This document shows positions 1 to 8,297 of a DNA stretch of 42,181 nt, piece by piece. The position numbers and the translations under genes are program-made. This DNA is from Fusobacteriota bacterium. Lineage in GTDB: Bacteria; Fusobacteriota; Fusobacteriia; Fusobacteriales; Fusobacteriaceae. The DNA is taken from assembly GCA_023389595.1 (NCBI GenBank), contig JAEWEF010000013.1, forward strand, positions 1-42,181, written 5' to 3'. The notes beneath the pieces are model-generated. The model was given only the letters and a program-made list of their open reading frames with translations. It was not told where the DNA came from and made no database searches. Position 1 is the first letter of the stretch. Each line of letters opens with the position of its first letter.

Positions 1-480
<480 letters not shown>

Positions 481-501
481 AGTTTTACTATATAGTTTTG
501 A

Positions 502-518
502 ATGTTCGAGGAGAACAT
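502..518 (+). other. Short hairpin in the 23S-5S spacer
   Basis: ATGTTC (502-507) and GAACAT (513-518) form a perfect 6-bp stem with loop GAGGA, in the ~42-nt spacer between 23S and 5S. It could be a recognition structure for rRNA processing by RNases; that role is inference. The stem is short and may be incidental. Confidence 0.35.
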
Positions 519-522
519 AATA

Positions 523-640
523 GTTTGGTGAGAATAGCTATGGGGGTACACCTAGAAACATTCCGAACCTAGAAGTTAAGTCCATAAACGCCGAAAGTAC
601 TTGGCTGGGAGCGGCCTGGGAGGATAGGTACTTGCCAAAC
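523..640 (+). rRNA. rrf: 5S rRNA
   Basis: About 118 nt, with terminal helix GTTTGG at the 5' end pairing with CCAAAC at the 3' end. The internal segments CACCTAGAAACATTCCGAAC and AAGTTAAGTCC are the characteristic 5S loop B/C region. It sits between 23S and tRNA-Asn. The ends are set by the terminal stem and could vary by one or two bases. RNase M5 (encoded at 35342-35899) is the expected maturase for 5S in organisms that have it. Confidence 0.95.
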
Positions 641-645
641 AATAT

Positions 646-721
646 GCTTCCTTAGCTCAGTCGGTAGAGCATGCGGCTGTTAACCGCAGTGTCAATGGTT
701 CGAGTCCATTAGGAAGCGCCA
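646..721 (+). tRNA. tRNA-Asn (GTT anticodon)
   Basis: A 76-nt cloverleaf. The acceptor GCTTCCT pairs with AGGAAGC, followed by discriminator G and an encoded CCA (719-721). The D stem is GCTC/GAGC, the anticodon stem TGCGG/CCGCA with loop CTGTTAA (anticodon GTT, Asn), and the T arm contains GGTTCGAGTCC. It is only 5 nt behind 5S and therefore probably co-transcribed with the rRNA operon. Confidence 0.97.
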
Positions 722-730
722 TTTAGATTC

Positions 731-757
731 AAAGAGACCAAAAGGTCTCTTTTTTTA
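731..757 (+). terminator. Rho-independent terminator of the rRNA operon
   Basis: AAGAGACC and GGTCTCTT pair around an AAAA loop and are followed by a run of seven or more T. It lies 10 nt after tRNA-Asn and closes the rRNA-tRNA transcript before the ABC importer promoter. Confidence 0.92.
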
Positions 758-844
758 TTTAGTTCTTTATAAATAATTTATACTGTGCTAGAATTAATAT
801 TTTTGATAAATTTTTTTCAAAAAATAAAAAAAATAAAAAAAGTA

Positions 845-873
845 TTGACATATTTATAATAAAATTATAGAAT
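845..873 (+). promoter_or_regulatory. Sigma-70-type promoter of the ABC importer operon
   Basis: TTGACA at 845-850 and TAGAAT at 868-873 are separated by exactly 17 nt. The -35 is a perfect consensus and the -10 differs at one position. The expected start is near 880, giving a ~60-nt leader with Shine-Dalgarno AAGGGGAT before the ATG at 940. Upstream (758-844) is A/T-rich with long A runs, which may act as an UP element (inference). Confidence 0.8.
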
Positions 874-939
874 GTTCGAAATAAAAAAATAGATGTCTTA
901 AAAAAAAGAACATTTAAACTTTTGTAAGGGGATGATAAA

Positions 940-2187
940 ATGAAACTAAAAAAATATCTTATAGGATTTAGTTTACTAGCTTTATTCGCTTTCGTTGGAT
1001 GCGGGAAAAAAACAGCTCCTACAGAATCAGATGGAGCTAAAACAGAAGTATCTCAAGAGCGTCCTAAAGATTATCATATAGGAATAGTCTCTGGGACTGT
1101 TTCTCAATCTGAAGATGGACTTCGTGGAGCTGAAGCTGTAATTAAAGAATATGGAGCAGTTAAAGATGGTGGAAGAGTTACACATATAACTTTCCCTGAT
1201 AACTTTATGCAAGAACAAGAAACTACAATATCTCAAATAGTTGCTCTTGCTGATGATCCTGAAATGAAAATTATAGTTATGGCTGAGGGAATACCAGGAA
1301 CTTACGCGGCTTATAAACAAATAAGAGAAAAAAGACCTGATATTTTGCTTTTAATCAATACTCCACATGAAGATCCTGAAACTGTTTCACAAGTTGCAGA
1401 TTTATCAGTACATCCAGACAGTATAGCTAGAGGATATTTAATTTTAAAAGTTGCTAAAGATTTAGGAGCAAATAAGTTTATGCATATTTCGTTCCCAAGA
1501 CATTTAGGGTATGAATTAATAGCTAGAAGAAGAGCAATCATGAAAGAAGCTGCAAAAGATTTAGGAATGGAATATATAGAAATGTCAGCTCCTGACCCAG
1601 TATCAGATGTTGGAGTTCCTGGTGCACAACAATTTATATTAGAACAAGTTCCTAACTGGATTAATAAATACGGAAAAGATATAGCATTTTTTGCAACAAA
1701 TGATGCTCAAACTGAACCTTTATTAAAACAAATAGCTGCTAAAGGTGGATATTTTATAGAAGCTGACCTTCCTTCTCCAACTATGGGCTACCCTGGAGCT
1801 TTAGGAGTAAAATTTAACGATGATGAAAAAGGAGATTGGCCTAAGATATTAAGTACTGTAGAAAAAGCAGTTGAAAAAGCTGGTGGATCAGGAAGAATGG
1901 GAACATGGGCTTATTCGTATAATTTTTCGAGCGTACAATCTTTAGTTGATTTTGGAATGAGAGTTTTAGAAGGATCAGCTGATATACATGATCTTAATGC
2001 ATTATTAGAATCTTTCAAAAAATACACTCCTGGTGCTGGATGGAATGGAAGCAAATATCAAGATGCGGATGGTGTAGAAAAAGATAATTTCTTCTTCCTA
2101 TATCAAGATACTTATGTATTTGGGAAAGGATACATGGGAATAGATAAAGTTGAAGTTCCTGAAAAATACTTTAAAATAGTTAAATAA
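940..2187 (+). CDS. DUF3798-type lipoprotein, substrate-binding component of ABC importer
   Basis: A 415-residue predicted lipoprotein. A short positive N-terminus and hydrophobic stretch end in a lipobox FVGC, so Cys21 should be lipidated after signal peptidase II cleavage and the protein anchored on the outer face of the cytoplasmic membrane. The mature part begins with a low-complexity linker and then a periplasmic-binding-like fold (YHIGIVSGTVSQSEDGLRGA, HITFPDNFMQEQETT, KIIVMAEGIPGTYAAYK). I recognise this as the DUF3798 family from memory of the pattern. It is the first gene of an operon with an RbsA-like ATPase and two permeases, so it most likely captures the substrate. The substrate is not known; nucleoside or sugar is only an analogy from the transporter type. 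The start is supported by Shine-Dalgarno AAGGGGAT 9 nt upstream. Confidence 0.85.
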   Translation: MKLKKYLIGFSLLALFAFVGCGKKTAPTESDGAKTEVSQERPKDYHIGIVSGTVSQSEDGLRGAEAVIKEYGAVKDGGRVTHITFPDNFMQEQETTISQIVALADDPEMKIIVMAEGIPGTYAAYKQIREKRPDILLLINTPHEDPETVSQVADLSVHPDSIARGYLILKVAKDLGANKFMHISFPRHLGYELIARRRAIMKEAAKDLGMEYIEMSAPDPVSDVGVPGAQQFILEQVPNWINKYGKDIAFFATNDAQTEPLLKQIAAKGGYFIEADLPSPTMGYPGALGVKFNDDEKGDWPKILSTVEKAVEKAGGSGRMGTWAYSYNFSSVQSLVDFGMRVLEGSADIHDLNALLESFKKYTPGAGWNGSKYQDADGVEKDNFFFLYQDTYVFGKGYMGIDKVEVPEKYFKIVK

Positions 2188-2201
2188 AACATGTTATTTT
2201 A

Positions 2202-2234
2202 AATAAGGAGGGGAATTTTAAGCCCTTCCTTATT
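2202..2234 (+). other. Intergenic hairpin after the binding-protein gene
   Basis: AATAAGGAGGGG (2202-2213) pairs with CCCTTCCTTATT (2223-2234), 12 bp including one G-T pair, around a 9-nt loop. It is not followed by a strong T run, so it is more likely an mRNA-stabilising or partial-termination element than a full stop. Such hairpins commonly let the binding protein be made in excess of the membrane components; that role is inferred here. Confidence 0.7.
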
Positions 2235-2260
2235 AATTTATAAAAAATTAGGAGAAAGAT

Positions 2261-3859
2261 ATGAGCGACGTTTTATTGAGAATAGAAAATCTTTCTAAAT
2301 CTTTTGGAGAAAACACAGTTCTAAAAGATATCTCTTTTGATTTGGCTCCTGGTGAAATATTAGGATTAGTTGGAGAAAATGGAGCTGGAAAATCTACACT
2401 AATGAAAATTATCTTTGGTATGGAAGTGATAAAAAATACTGGAGGGTATGGTGGAAATATTTATTTTGATGGAAAACTAGTTAATTTTTCGTCTCCTTTC
2501 GAAGCTTTAGAATCTGGAATAGGAATGGTGCATCAAGAATTTTCACTTATACCTGGATTTAAAGCTAATGAAAATATAGTGTTAAATAGAGAATCTACAA
2601 AAAATAATATAATTAAATATTTATTTGGAGATAAAACTAAAGTAATTGATTATAAAGAAAATACAAAAAGAGCAGAAAAATCTATTTCTAAATTAGGTGT
2701 AGAAATAAATCCAATAGATAAAATAGCTGATATGGCAGTTGCGTATAAACAATTTACTGAAATAGCTAGAGAAATAGAAAGAGAAAATACAAAATTATTA
2801 GTTTTAGATGAACCAACAGCAGTTTTGACCGAAGAGGAAGCTAAAATATTACTTAAAACTATTAAAAGTATATCTCAAAAAGGAATAGCAATAATATTTA
2901 TAACTCATAGGTTAAATGAAATAATGACAGTTGCTGATAAAGTTACAGTATTGAGGGATGGACAATTAATAAATACTGTAAGAGTAAAAGATACAAATGT
3001 TAATGAGATTACTGAATGGATGATAGGACGTAAAGTAGATTTTAATTATAATAAGGATAAATGTGATTCTAAAAGTAAAGATAATATATTAGAGATAAAA
3101 AAATTATGGGTAGATATGCCTGGTGAAACTGTTAGAAATTTAAACTTAGAAGTCAAAAAAGGAGAAATTTTAGGAATTGGTGGAATGGCTGGACAAGGTA
3201 AAATAGGGATAGCTAATGGAATAATGGGACTATATTCTTCTGGAGGAGAAGTTCTATATAAAGGTAAAAAATTAGAATTAAATAATCCAAAAATACCACT
3301 AGATAGAGGAATATTTTTTGTTTCTGAAGATAGAAAAGGAGTGGGGCTACTTTTATCTGAAAGTATAGAAAATAATATTGCTTATCCAGCAATGCAAGTC
3401 AAAAATAAATTTTTTAAGAAAACATTTATTTTTAATACTGTAGACAATGAAAAAGTGAAAGAGAATGCGGATTTTTATATAAAAAAATTAGATATAAAGT
3501 GTATTAGTGAGAAACAAAATGTTGGAGAGTTAAGTGGAGGAAACCAACAAAAAGTTTGTATGGCTAAAGCTTTCACTATGGAACCTGAATTACTTTTTGT
3601 ATCTGAACCAACAAGAGGTATAGATATAGGAGCAAAACAATTAGTACTTGATACTTTAAAAGAATACAATAGAGAAAAGGGGACAACTATTATTATAACA
3701 TCCTCTGAAATAGAAGAATTAAGAAGTGTTTGCGATAGAATAGCTATAATTAATGAAGGGAAATTAGCTGGAATACTTGATCCAAAAGAAGATATTATAA
3801 TTTTTGGTAAAATGATGTCTGGAATAAAGGAGGGTACAACAAATGGAGAAACTAACTAA
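2261..3859 (+). CDS. Double-domain ABC transporter ATP-binding protein (RbsA/YufO type)
   Basis: 532 residues with two fused nucleotide-binding domains, as in sugar and nucleoside importers. The first has a proper Walker A (GENGAGKST, 38-46), a Q-loop (HQEFSL), Walker B LLVLDEPT (179-186) and switch His216, but a degenerate signature (VAYKQ in place of LSGGQ). The second has the opposite pattern: a poor Walker A (GMAGQGKIG), a perfect LSGGNQQKV signature, and a Walker B that reads LLFVSEPTRGID, with Ser where Asp is usual. One competent ATP site built from the first Walker A and the second signature is therefore expected, as is known for this class. Preceded by Shine-Dalgarno AGGAGAAAG. Its last 17 nt overlap the first permease, which suggests translational coupling. 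Confidence 0.93.
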   Translation: MSDVLLRIENLSKSFGENTVLKDISFDLAPGEILGLVGENGAGKSTLMKIIFGMEVIKNTGGYGGNIYFDGKLVNFSSPFEALESGIGMVHQEFSLIPGFKANENIVLNRESTKNNIIKYLFGDKTKVIDYKENTKRAEKSISKLGVEINPIDKIADMAVAYKQFTEIAREIERENTKLLVLDEPTAVLTEEEAKILLKTIKSISQKGIAIIFITHRLNEIMTVADKVTVLRDGQLINTVRVKDTNVNEITEWMIGRKVDFNYNKDKCDSKSKDNILEIKKLWVDMPGETVRNLNLEVKKGEILGIGGMAGQGKIGIANGIMGLYSSGGEVLYKGKKLELNNPKIPLDRGIFFVSEDRKGVGLLLSESIENNIAYPAMQVKNKFFKKTFIFNTVDNEKVKENADFYIKKLDIKCISEKQNVGELSGGNQQKVCMAKAFTMEPELLFVSEPTRGIDIGAKQLVLDTLKEYNREKGTTIIITSSEIEELRSVCDRIAIINEGKLAGILDPKEDIIIFGKMMSGIKEGTTNGETN

Positions 3860-4880
3860 TATTATAAATAAAATTGGTTGGCCAAGATTAATCATAGGTG
3901 CCTTCCTATTATCTACATATATAATTTCACCATTTGTAGGAATTCCATTAAGAATAGGAATAGAAGACACACTTGTTAGATTTGGAATGAATACTATTTT
4001 AGTTTTATCTTTAGTGCCTATGATAGAATCTGGAACAGGATTGAACTTTGGAATGCCACTTGGTGTAGAAGCAGGGTTGATAGGAGCGTTAATCAGTTTA
4101 CAACTTGGAATTAAAGGACTTTCTGGTTTTTTAGCAGCCATAATATTTGCTTTACCTTTTGCTATAATATTTGGAATAATTTATGGTTATATATTGAATA
4201 AAGTAAAGGGTGGAGAAATGATGATAGCAACATACATCGGATTTTCTTCAGTTTCTTTTATGTGTATGTTATGGTTATTATTACCTTTCAATAAGACTGA
4301 TATGATTTGGGCATATGGAGGTTCTGGTCTTAGAACAACTATAAGTGTTGAAAAATACTGGCAAGATGTTTTAAATAAACCTTTTGGGGCATTAGGAGAC
4401 ATATTACCTATTGGAGAAATATTATTTTTTGCTATTTTTGTTTTTGCAATATGGATATTTTTTAAAACAAAATCAGGAATAGCTATGAGTACTGTTGGTA
4501 GAAATGATAAATTTGCAGCATCTATAGGTATAGATATAGACAAGACTAGAATGAAATCAGTGATAATTTCTACTGTATTATCATCCATAGGAATAATATT
4601 ATATCAACAAAGTTTTGGGTTTATCCAATTATATTTAGCTCCATTTAACATGGCTTTCCCAGCTATAGCAGCTATATTAATTGGGGGAGCTTCGGTTAAT
4701 AAAGTTAATGTATGGCATGTTATTATAGGGACATTTTTGTTTCAAGGAATACTTACAATGACTCCTACAGTTGTAAATGCTATAATAAAGACAGATATGT
4801 CAGAAACTATAAGAATAATAGTATCAAATGGAATGATACTTTACGCACTAACTAGAAAAGAGGGTGGAAAACGTGGATAA
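3843..4880 (+). CDS. ABC transporter permease (BPD_transp_2 type), first
   Basis: A 345-residue, strongly hydrophobic protein with about eight to ten predicted membrane segments. It has the glycine-rich signatures of ribose/nucleoside-type permeases: GTGLNFGMPLGVEAGLIGAL early on, the cytoplasmic coupling stretch TVGRNDKFAASIGIDIDKTR, and AAILIGGASVNKVNV near the C-terminus. It pairs with the following permease, to which it is clearly related (both carry SxGI-(D/E)-(I/V)-DKTR and a GGASV motif), so the channel is probably a heterodimer. Shine-Dalgarno GGAGGG lies within the end of the ATPase gene. Substrate unknown. Confidence 0.92.
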   Translation: MEKLTNIINKIGWPRLIIGAFLLSTYIISPFVGIPLRIGIEDTLVRFGMNTILVLSLVPMIESGTGLNFGMPLGVEAGLIGALISLQLGIKGLSGFLAAIIFALPFAIIFGIIYGYILNKVKGGEMMIATYIGFSSVSFMCMLWLLLPFNKTDMIWAYGGSGLRTTISVEKYWQDVLNKPFGALGDILPIGEILFFAIFVFAIWIFFKTKSGIAMSTVGRNDKFAASIGIDIDKTRMKSVIISTVLSSIGIILYQQSFGFIQLYLAPFNMAFPAIAAILIGGASVNKVNVWHVIIGTFLFQGILTMTPTVVNAIIKTDMSETIRIIVSNGMILYALTRKEGGKRG

Positions 4881-5979
4881 AAAATTAAAAGTATTTTTAA
4901 CTAATAATATAGTTCCAATTTTTATGCTTATAATTATTATCATAATAGCTCCTCTTTCTGGATTGAGATTTTCTTATGTAGTTAATGAAATAATTAGTAG
5001 AATTTCTAGAAATTTATTTTTAGTTTTATCATTACTGATACCAATAATAGCTGGAATGGGATTAAATTTTGGTATAGTATTAGGTGCTATGGGTGGTCAA
5101 ATAGCTTTAATTTTAGTTTCAGATTGGCATATAATAGGACTACAGGGATTATTTTTAGCAATGATAATATCAATTCCTATATCTGCTATACTTGGAATCA
5201 TAGGAGGATCAGTTTTGAATAGAGCAAAAGGAAGAGAAATGATTACTTCTATGATACTTGGATATTTTATAAATGGGGTTTACCAGCTTATAATATTATA
5301 TTTTATGGGAACTCTTATTCCAATTACTGATAGAAAAATATTACTTTCTTCTGGAAGAGGAGTTAGGAACACTGTAAACTTATCAGATATATCTGGAGCT
5401 TTAGATAAAACTTTATCATTTAAAATAGGAGAATTTTCAATACCAACTTTAACAATTTTATCAATAATTATATTATGTATTTTCATAATTTGGTTTAGAA
5501 AAACTAAATTAGGTCAAGATATGAGAGCTGTAGGTCAAGATATGGAAGTATCAGCTTCTGCAGGAATAGAAGTGGATAAGACTAGACTTATGTCAATAGT
5601 TATATCAACAGTATTGGCGGGATTTGGACAAATTATTTATTTACAAAATTTAGGAACAATGAATACTTATAATAGTCACGAGCAAATAGGTATGTTCTCT
5701 GTTGCTGCATTACTTGTTGGAGGAGCATCGGTTGCTAGAGCTACTATACCTAATGCTGTCAGTGGCGTAATATTATTTCATACTATGTTTATATTAGCTC
5801 CTAGAGCAGGGAAAGCAATTATGGGATCAGCACAAATAGGAGAATATTTTAGAGTTTTCATGTCTTATGGTATAATAGCGACTGTTCTTATAATGTATGA
5901 ATGGAGAAGAAAAAAAGAAAAAGAAAGACAAAGAAAACTGGAATTAGAAAAGAAATTATCTATAGAAGGTGATAACTAA
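4873..5979 (+). CDS. ABC transporter permease (BPD_transp_2 type), second
   Basis: A permease of about 368 residues, paralogous to its upstream neighbour: GMGLNFGIVLGAMGGQ, AVGQDMEVSASAGIEVDKTR and AALLVGGASVARAT match the corresponding parts of the first. The C-terminus is a charged tail (WRRKKEKERQRKLELEKK), probably cytoplasmic. I place the start at GTG 4873 because the Shine-Dalgarno AGAGGG (4859-4864) is then 8 nt away. A GTG at 4864 in the same frame would overlap that site. The gene overlaps the previous permease by 8 nt and its stop overlaps the next start as TAATG, so translation is tightly coupled. Confidence 0.9.
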   Translation: MDKKLKVFLTNNIVPIFMLIIIIIIAPLSGLRFSYVVNEIISRISRNLFLVLSLLIPIIAGMGLNFGIVLGAMGGQIALILVSDWHIIGLQGLFLAMIISIPISAILGIIGGSVLNRAKGREMITSMILGYFINGVYQLIILYFMGTLIPITDRKILLSSGRGVRNTVNLSDISGALDKTLSFKIGEFSIPTLTILSIIILCIFIIWFRKTKLGQDMRAVGQDMEVSASAGIEVDKTRLMSIVISTVLAGFGQIIYLQNLGTMNTYNSHEQIGMFSVAALLVGGASVARATIPNAVSGVILFHTMFILAPRAGKAIMGSAQIGEYFRVFMSYGIIATVLIMYEWRRKKEKERQRKLELEKKLSIEGDN

Positions 5980-6389
5980 TGAAGAGGTTTATTAGATATA
6001 TTGTAGTATTGGTTATCATGATAGTAATTTCTATAATTTTATTTATAACTGGTAAAAAACACGATATAACAATGGTAAATAATATAACACCGTTAACAGA
6101 GATAAAATATTCTGTTGAAGGAGAGCCTTATAAAAGTTTAAGTGGAAACAAAAAAGCTAAATTTTTTATAAAAGGAAAAAGCGGAGTAATATTTATAAAA
6201 ATATCAGATAAAGTTTATACAGTAAATTTAAAAATGGATATATCCGGTGATTATAATGTATATGTTAAGGAAGCTATATCAGGAAGTAATTTTATGGAAA
6301 AGGTTATAGAAAATCAAGAAATACCAAAAGATGAAGTTCTTGAAGAAAACATAGAAAAACAAGATGATAGCTTAGAAATACCAAATTAA
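5979..6389 (+). CDS. Small membrane-anchored protein of unknown function
   Basis: 136 residues, not recognised as a known family. The N-terminus is positively charged, followed by one hydrophobic segment (about residues 8-25, IVVLVIMIVISIILFI), then a probably extracytoplasmic domain with alternating beta-like stretches (KSGVIFIKISDKVYTVNLKM) and an acidic tail rich in Glu and Asn. It starts on the TAATG overlap with the second permease and is the last gene before the operon terminator, so it is co-expressed with the transporter. An accessory role such as stabilising the permeases or interacting with the lipoprotein is inference. Confidence 0.75.
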   Translation: MKRFIRYIVVLVIMIVISIILFITGKKHDITMVNNITPLTEIKYSVEGEPYKSLSGNKKAKFFIKGKSGVIFIKISDKVYTVNLKMDISGDYNVYVKEAISGSNFMEKVIENQEIPKDEVLEENIEKQDDSLEIPN

Positions 6390-6417
6390 AAAAGGATTGA
6401 TTTCATCAATCCTTTTT
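6387..6417. terminator. Bidirectional terminator between the ABC operon and recR
   Basis: AAAAAGGATTGAT and ATCAATCCTTTTT pair around a 3-nt loop (TTC). A-run and T-run flank it on both sides, so it can stop transcripts from either strand. It serves the plus-strand importer operon and the minus-strand block ending with recR, whose stop codon (6416-6418) touches the hairpin. Confidence 0.9.
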
Positions 6418-7009
6418 AAAGTTTTATACGTCCTTCTAAAGCTTCTGCCATAGTTGGTATATCAGCAAATTCTATATTTGATCCTATAGGTATACCACTT
6501 GCCAATTTAGTTATTTTTATTTCAAATTTTTTTAAAATTTGAAGTAGATACATAGATGTTGATTGCCCTTCTATACCAGTACTAAGAGCAAGAATTACTT
6601 CTTTTACATCACTATTATTTATTCGTTCTATTAAAGTGTTTATATTTAATTTATCTGGAGTAACGTTAGCAAGAGGATTTAATGTACCTTCTAGAACATG
6701 GTAAACACCATTATATTTATTGGTATTTTCTATTGTTAATATGTCTTTGTTTTCTTCTACAACACATATTATAGAATGATCTCTAGTTCTGTCAGAACAA
6801 AATTCACATAATTCATCTTCACATACTGAATGACAAATTGGACATTTTTTTACATATTTTTTTACATTTATTATTGCTTCAGATAAGTTTTTTGCATATT
6901 CGTCATTTTGATTAAGTATAAAAAAAGCATATCTTTTAGCTGATTTTTCTCCAACACCAGGCAATCTAGACAACTCTAGTATAAGTTTTTTAATACTTTT
7001 TGTAGACAT
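6416..7009 (-). CDS. recR: Recombination mediator protein RecR
   Basis: 197 residues, the normal length for RecR, which acts with RecO (and RecF) to load RecA on single-stranded DNA at gaps. Visible parts: helix-hairpin-helix LSRLPGVGEKSAKRYA (14-29), a C4 zinc site (Cys56, Cys59, Cys68, Cys71), a Toprim segment beginning IICVVEENKDI, and the C-terminal GSNIEFADIPTMAEALEGR. Shine-Dalgarno AAGGAG lies 7 nt before the ATG. It is the last gene of the minus-strand block, 4 nt behind the small coiled-coil gene. Confidence 0.97.
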   Translation of the reverse strand: MSTKSIKKLILELSRLPGVGEKSAKRYAFFILNQNDEYAKNLSEAIINVKKYVKKCPICHSVCEDELCEFCSDRTRDHSIICVVEENKDILTIENTNKYNGVYHVLEGTLNPLANVTPDKLNINTLIERINNSDVKEVILALSTGIEGQSTSMYLLQILKKFEIKITKLASGIPIGSNIEFADIPTMAEALEGRIKL

Positions 7010-7013
7010 ACAA

Positions 7014-7316
7014 TTACTCCTTAACTAAAGACTTTTTAAAATCGTTCATTTTTTTATTTATTTCTCTCCTGATTTTACCAAGCTCGGCGTTTTTTATTAT
7101 ATAGTCATCCAATCTATTTTCGTAATCGAATTTCATATTTTCGATAATTTCTATTATATCTTTATATTTCATTTCAGGAGTTATGTATTCTTTTAAGTTA
7201 TTTAAAAGTTCTATTTTTTTTCTGTTATCTCTAATTCTTTTTTCATTTTCTTCAATTTCTCTTTTTATTTGATTTTTTTTTCTTTCCTCTCTAACTAGTG
7301 ATAATATATTTTCCAT
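7014..7316 (-). CDS. Small coiled-coil protein of unknown function
   Basis: 100 residues, highly charged (Lys/Glu/Arg/Asn rich), predicted mostly helical and coiled-coil, with no membrane segment and no recognised domain. The longest frame would begin at a TTG at 7328, but that TTG is part of the Shine-Dalgarno TTGGAGG; the real start is the ATG at 7316, 5 nt after GGAGG. It lies between pfkA and recR in the same transcript. It resembles the small helical proteins often left as hypothetical in Fusobacteria; no function is assigned. Confidence 0.75.
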   Translation of the reverse strand: MENILSLVREERKKNQIKREIEENEKRIRDNRKKIELLNNLKEYITPEMKYKDIIEIIENMKFDYENRLDDYIIKNAELGKIRREINKKMNDFKKSLVKE

Positions 7317-7328
7317 TAAAACCTCCAA

Positions 7329-8297
7329 TTATTTAGCAAGATCTTTAGCTAATTTAAAATCTTCTTCAAGATTATAACTGTTTTCTCCTTCCCAAGCATA
7401 ATTAAGAGGATGAACAATTATTTTGTTATTTTCCACTCCAACCATAACACCAGATAGACCTTCTTCTAAAATTTCTATAGCTTTCGCTCCAAATTTTGTT
7501 GCTAAAACTCTGTCATATGCACTTGGAGTTCCACCTCTTTGAACATGTCCAAGAACAACTGATCTGATTTCTGTTGAAATTCTACTAGAAAGTTCTTTTT
7601 CTATTTCTATAACATTTCCAACACCTTCAGCTACTAAAACTATATCGTGTAATTTTCCACTTTTTCTTCTTTCTTTAAGTTGCAATGCAAGTAATTCTAT
7701 AGGATTTTCCATTTCTGGTATTAATATTCCATCTCCTCCACCAGCTAGACAAGCGTGTACTGCTAACTCACCAGATCTTCTACCCATTACTTCTATAAGT
7801 ACTGTTCTCTCGTGTGAAGTGGCAGTGTCTCTTATTTTTGACATTGCATCAAGTATAGTATTTAAACATGTATCGAATCCTATTGTAAAATCAGTACCTT
7901 TAATATCATTGTCTATAGTTCCAGGAATTCCGACAATTTTTATTCCAAATTCTTTATGTAACAATTCTGCTCCGTGGTAAGAACCATCACCGCCTATTAC
8001 TACTGCGTATTCTATTCCTCTTTTTTTTAGATTTTCAGCGGCAATTTTTCTAAATTTATATTCTTTAAATTCTTCACATCTGGCAGTTAATAAAACTGTT
8101 CCACCTTTATCTATTATTCCAGAAACAAATCTATTATCTATAGGGAAAATTTCGTCATTTAACATTCCTAAATATCCCCTTTTTATTCCGAAAACTTCAA
8201 AACCTCTTTGCATAGCAACTTTAGCTGCCGATCTTATTGCAGCATTCATACCAGGTGCATCTCCACCACTTGTTAAAATAACTATTTTTTTTGACAT
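7329..8297 (-). CDS. pfkA: ATP-dependent 6-phosphofructokinase
   Basis: 322 residues, matching bacterial PfkA (about 320). It phosphorylates fructose 6-phosphate to fructose 1,6-bisphosphate, the committed step of glycolysis. The ATP site is TSGGDAPGMN (9-18) and GGDGS (102-106). The catalytic motif PGTIDND (125-131) carries the base Asp129. Substrate-binding segments MGRRSGELA and GHVQRGGTPSAYDR are present. GGDGS, rather than GGDDT, points to the ATP enzyme rather than the pyrophosphate one. The start overlaps the accA stop as TAATG, so it is coupled to fatty-acid synthesis genes, a pairing also known from other bacteria. Confidence 0.98.
   Translation of the reverse strand: MSKKIVILTSGGDAPGMNAAIRSAAKVAMQRGFEVFGIKRGYLGMLNDEIFPIDNRFVSGIIDKGGTVLLTARCEEFKEYKFRKIAAENLKKRGIEYAVVIGGDGSYHGAELLHKEFGIKIVGIPGTIDNDIKGTDFTIGFDTCLNTILDAMSKIRDTATSHERTVLIEVMGRRSGELAVHACLAGGGDGILIPEMENPIELLALQLKERRKSGKLHDIVLVAEGVGNVIEIEKELSSRISTEIRSVVLGHVQRGGTPSAYDRVLATKFGAKAIEILEEGLSGVMVGVENNKIIVHPLNYAWEGENSYNLEEDFKLAKDLAK

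Noticed and set aside
870..914. Inverted repeat AATGTTC (871-877) / GAACATT (908-914) around the importer promoter, and a shared 10-mer GAATGTTCGA at 500-509 and 870-879
   Set aside because: The arms are 30 nt apart and the left arm lies before the predicted start, so neither an RNA stem nor a normal dimer operator is convincing; the 10-mer repeat may be chance.
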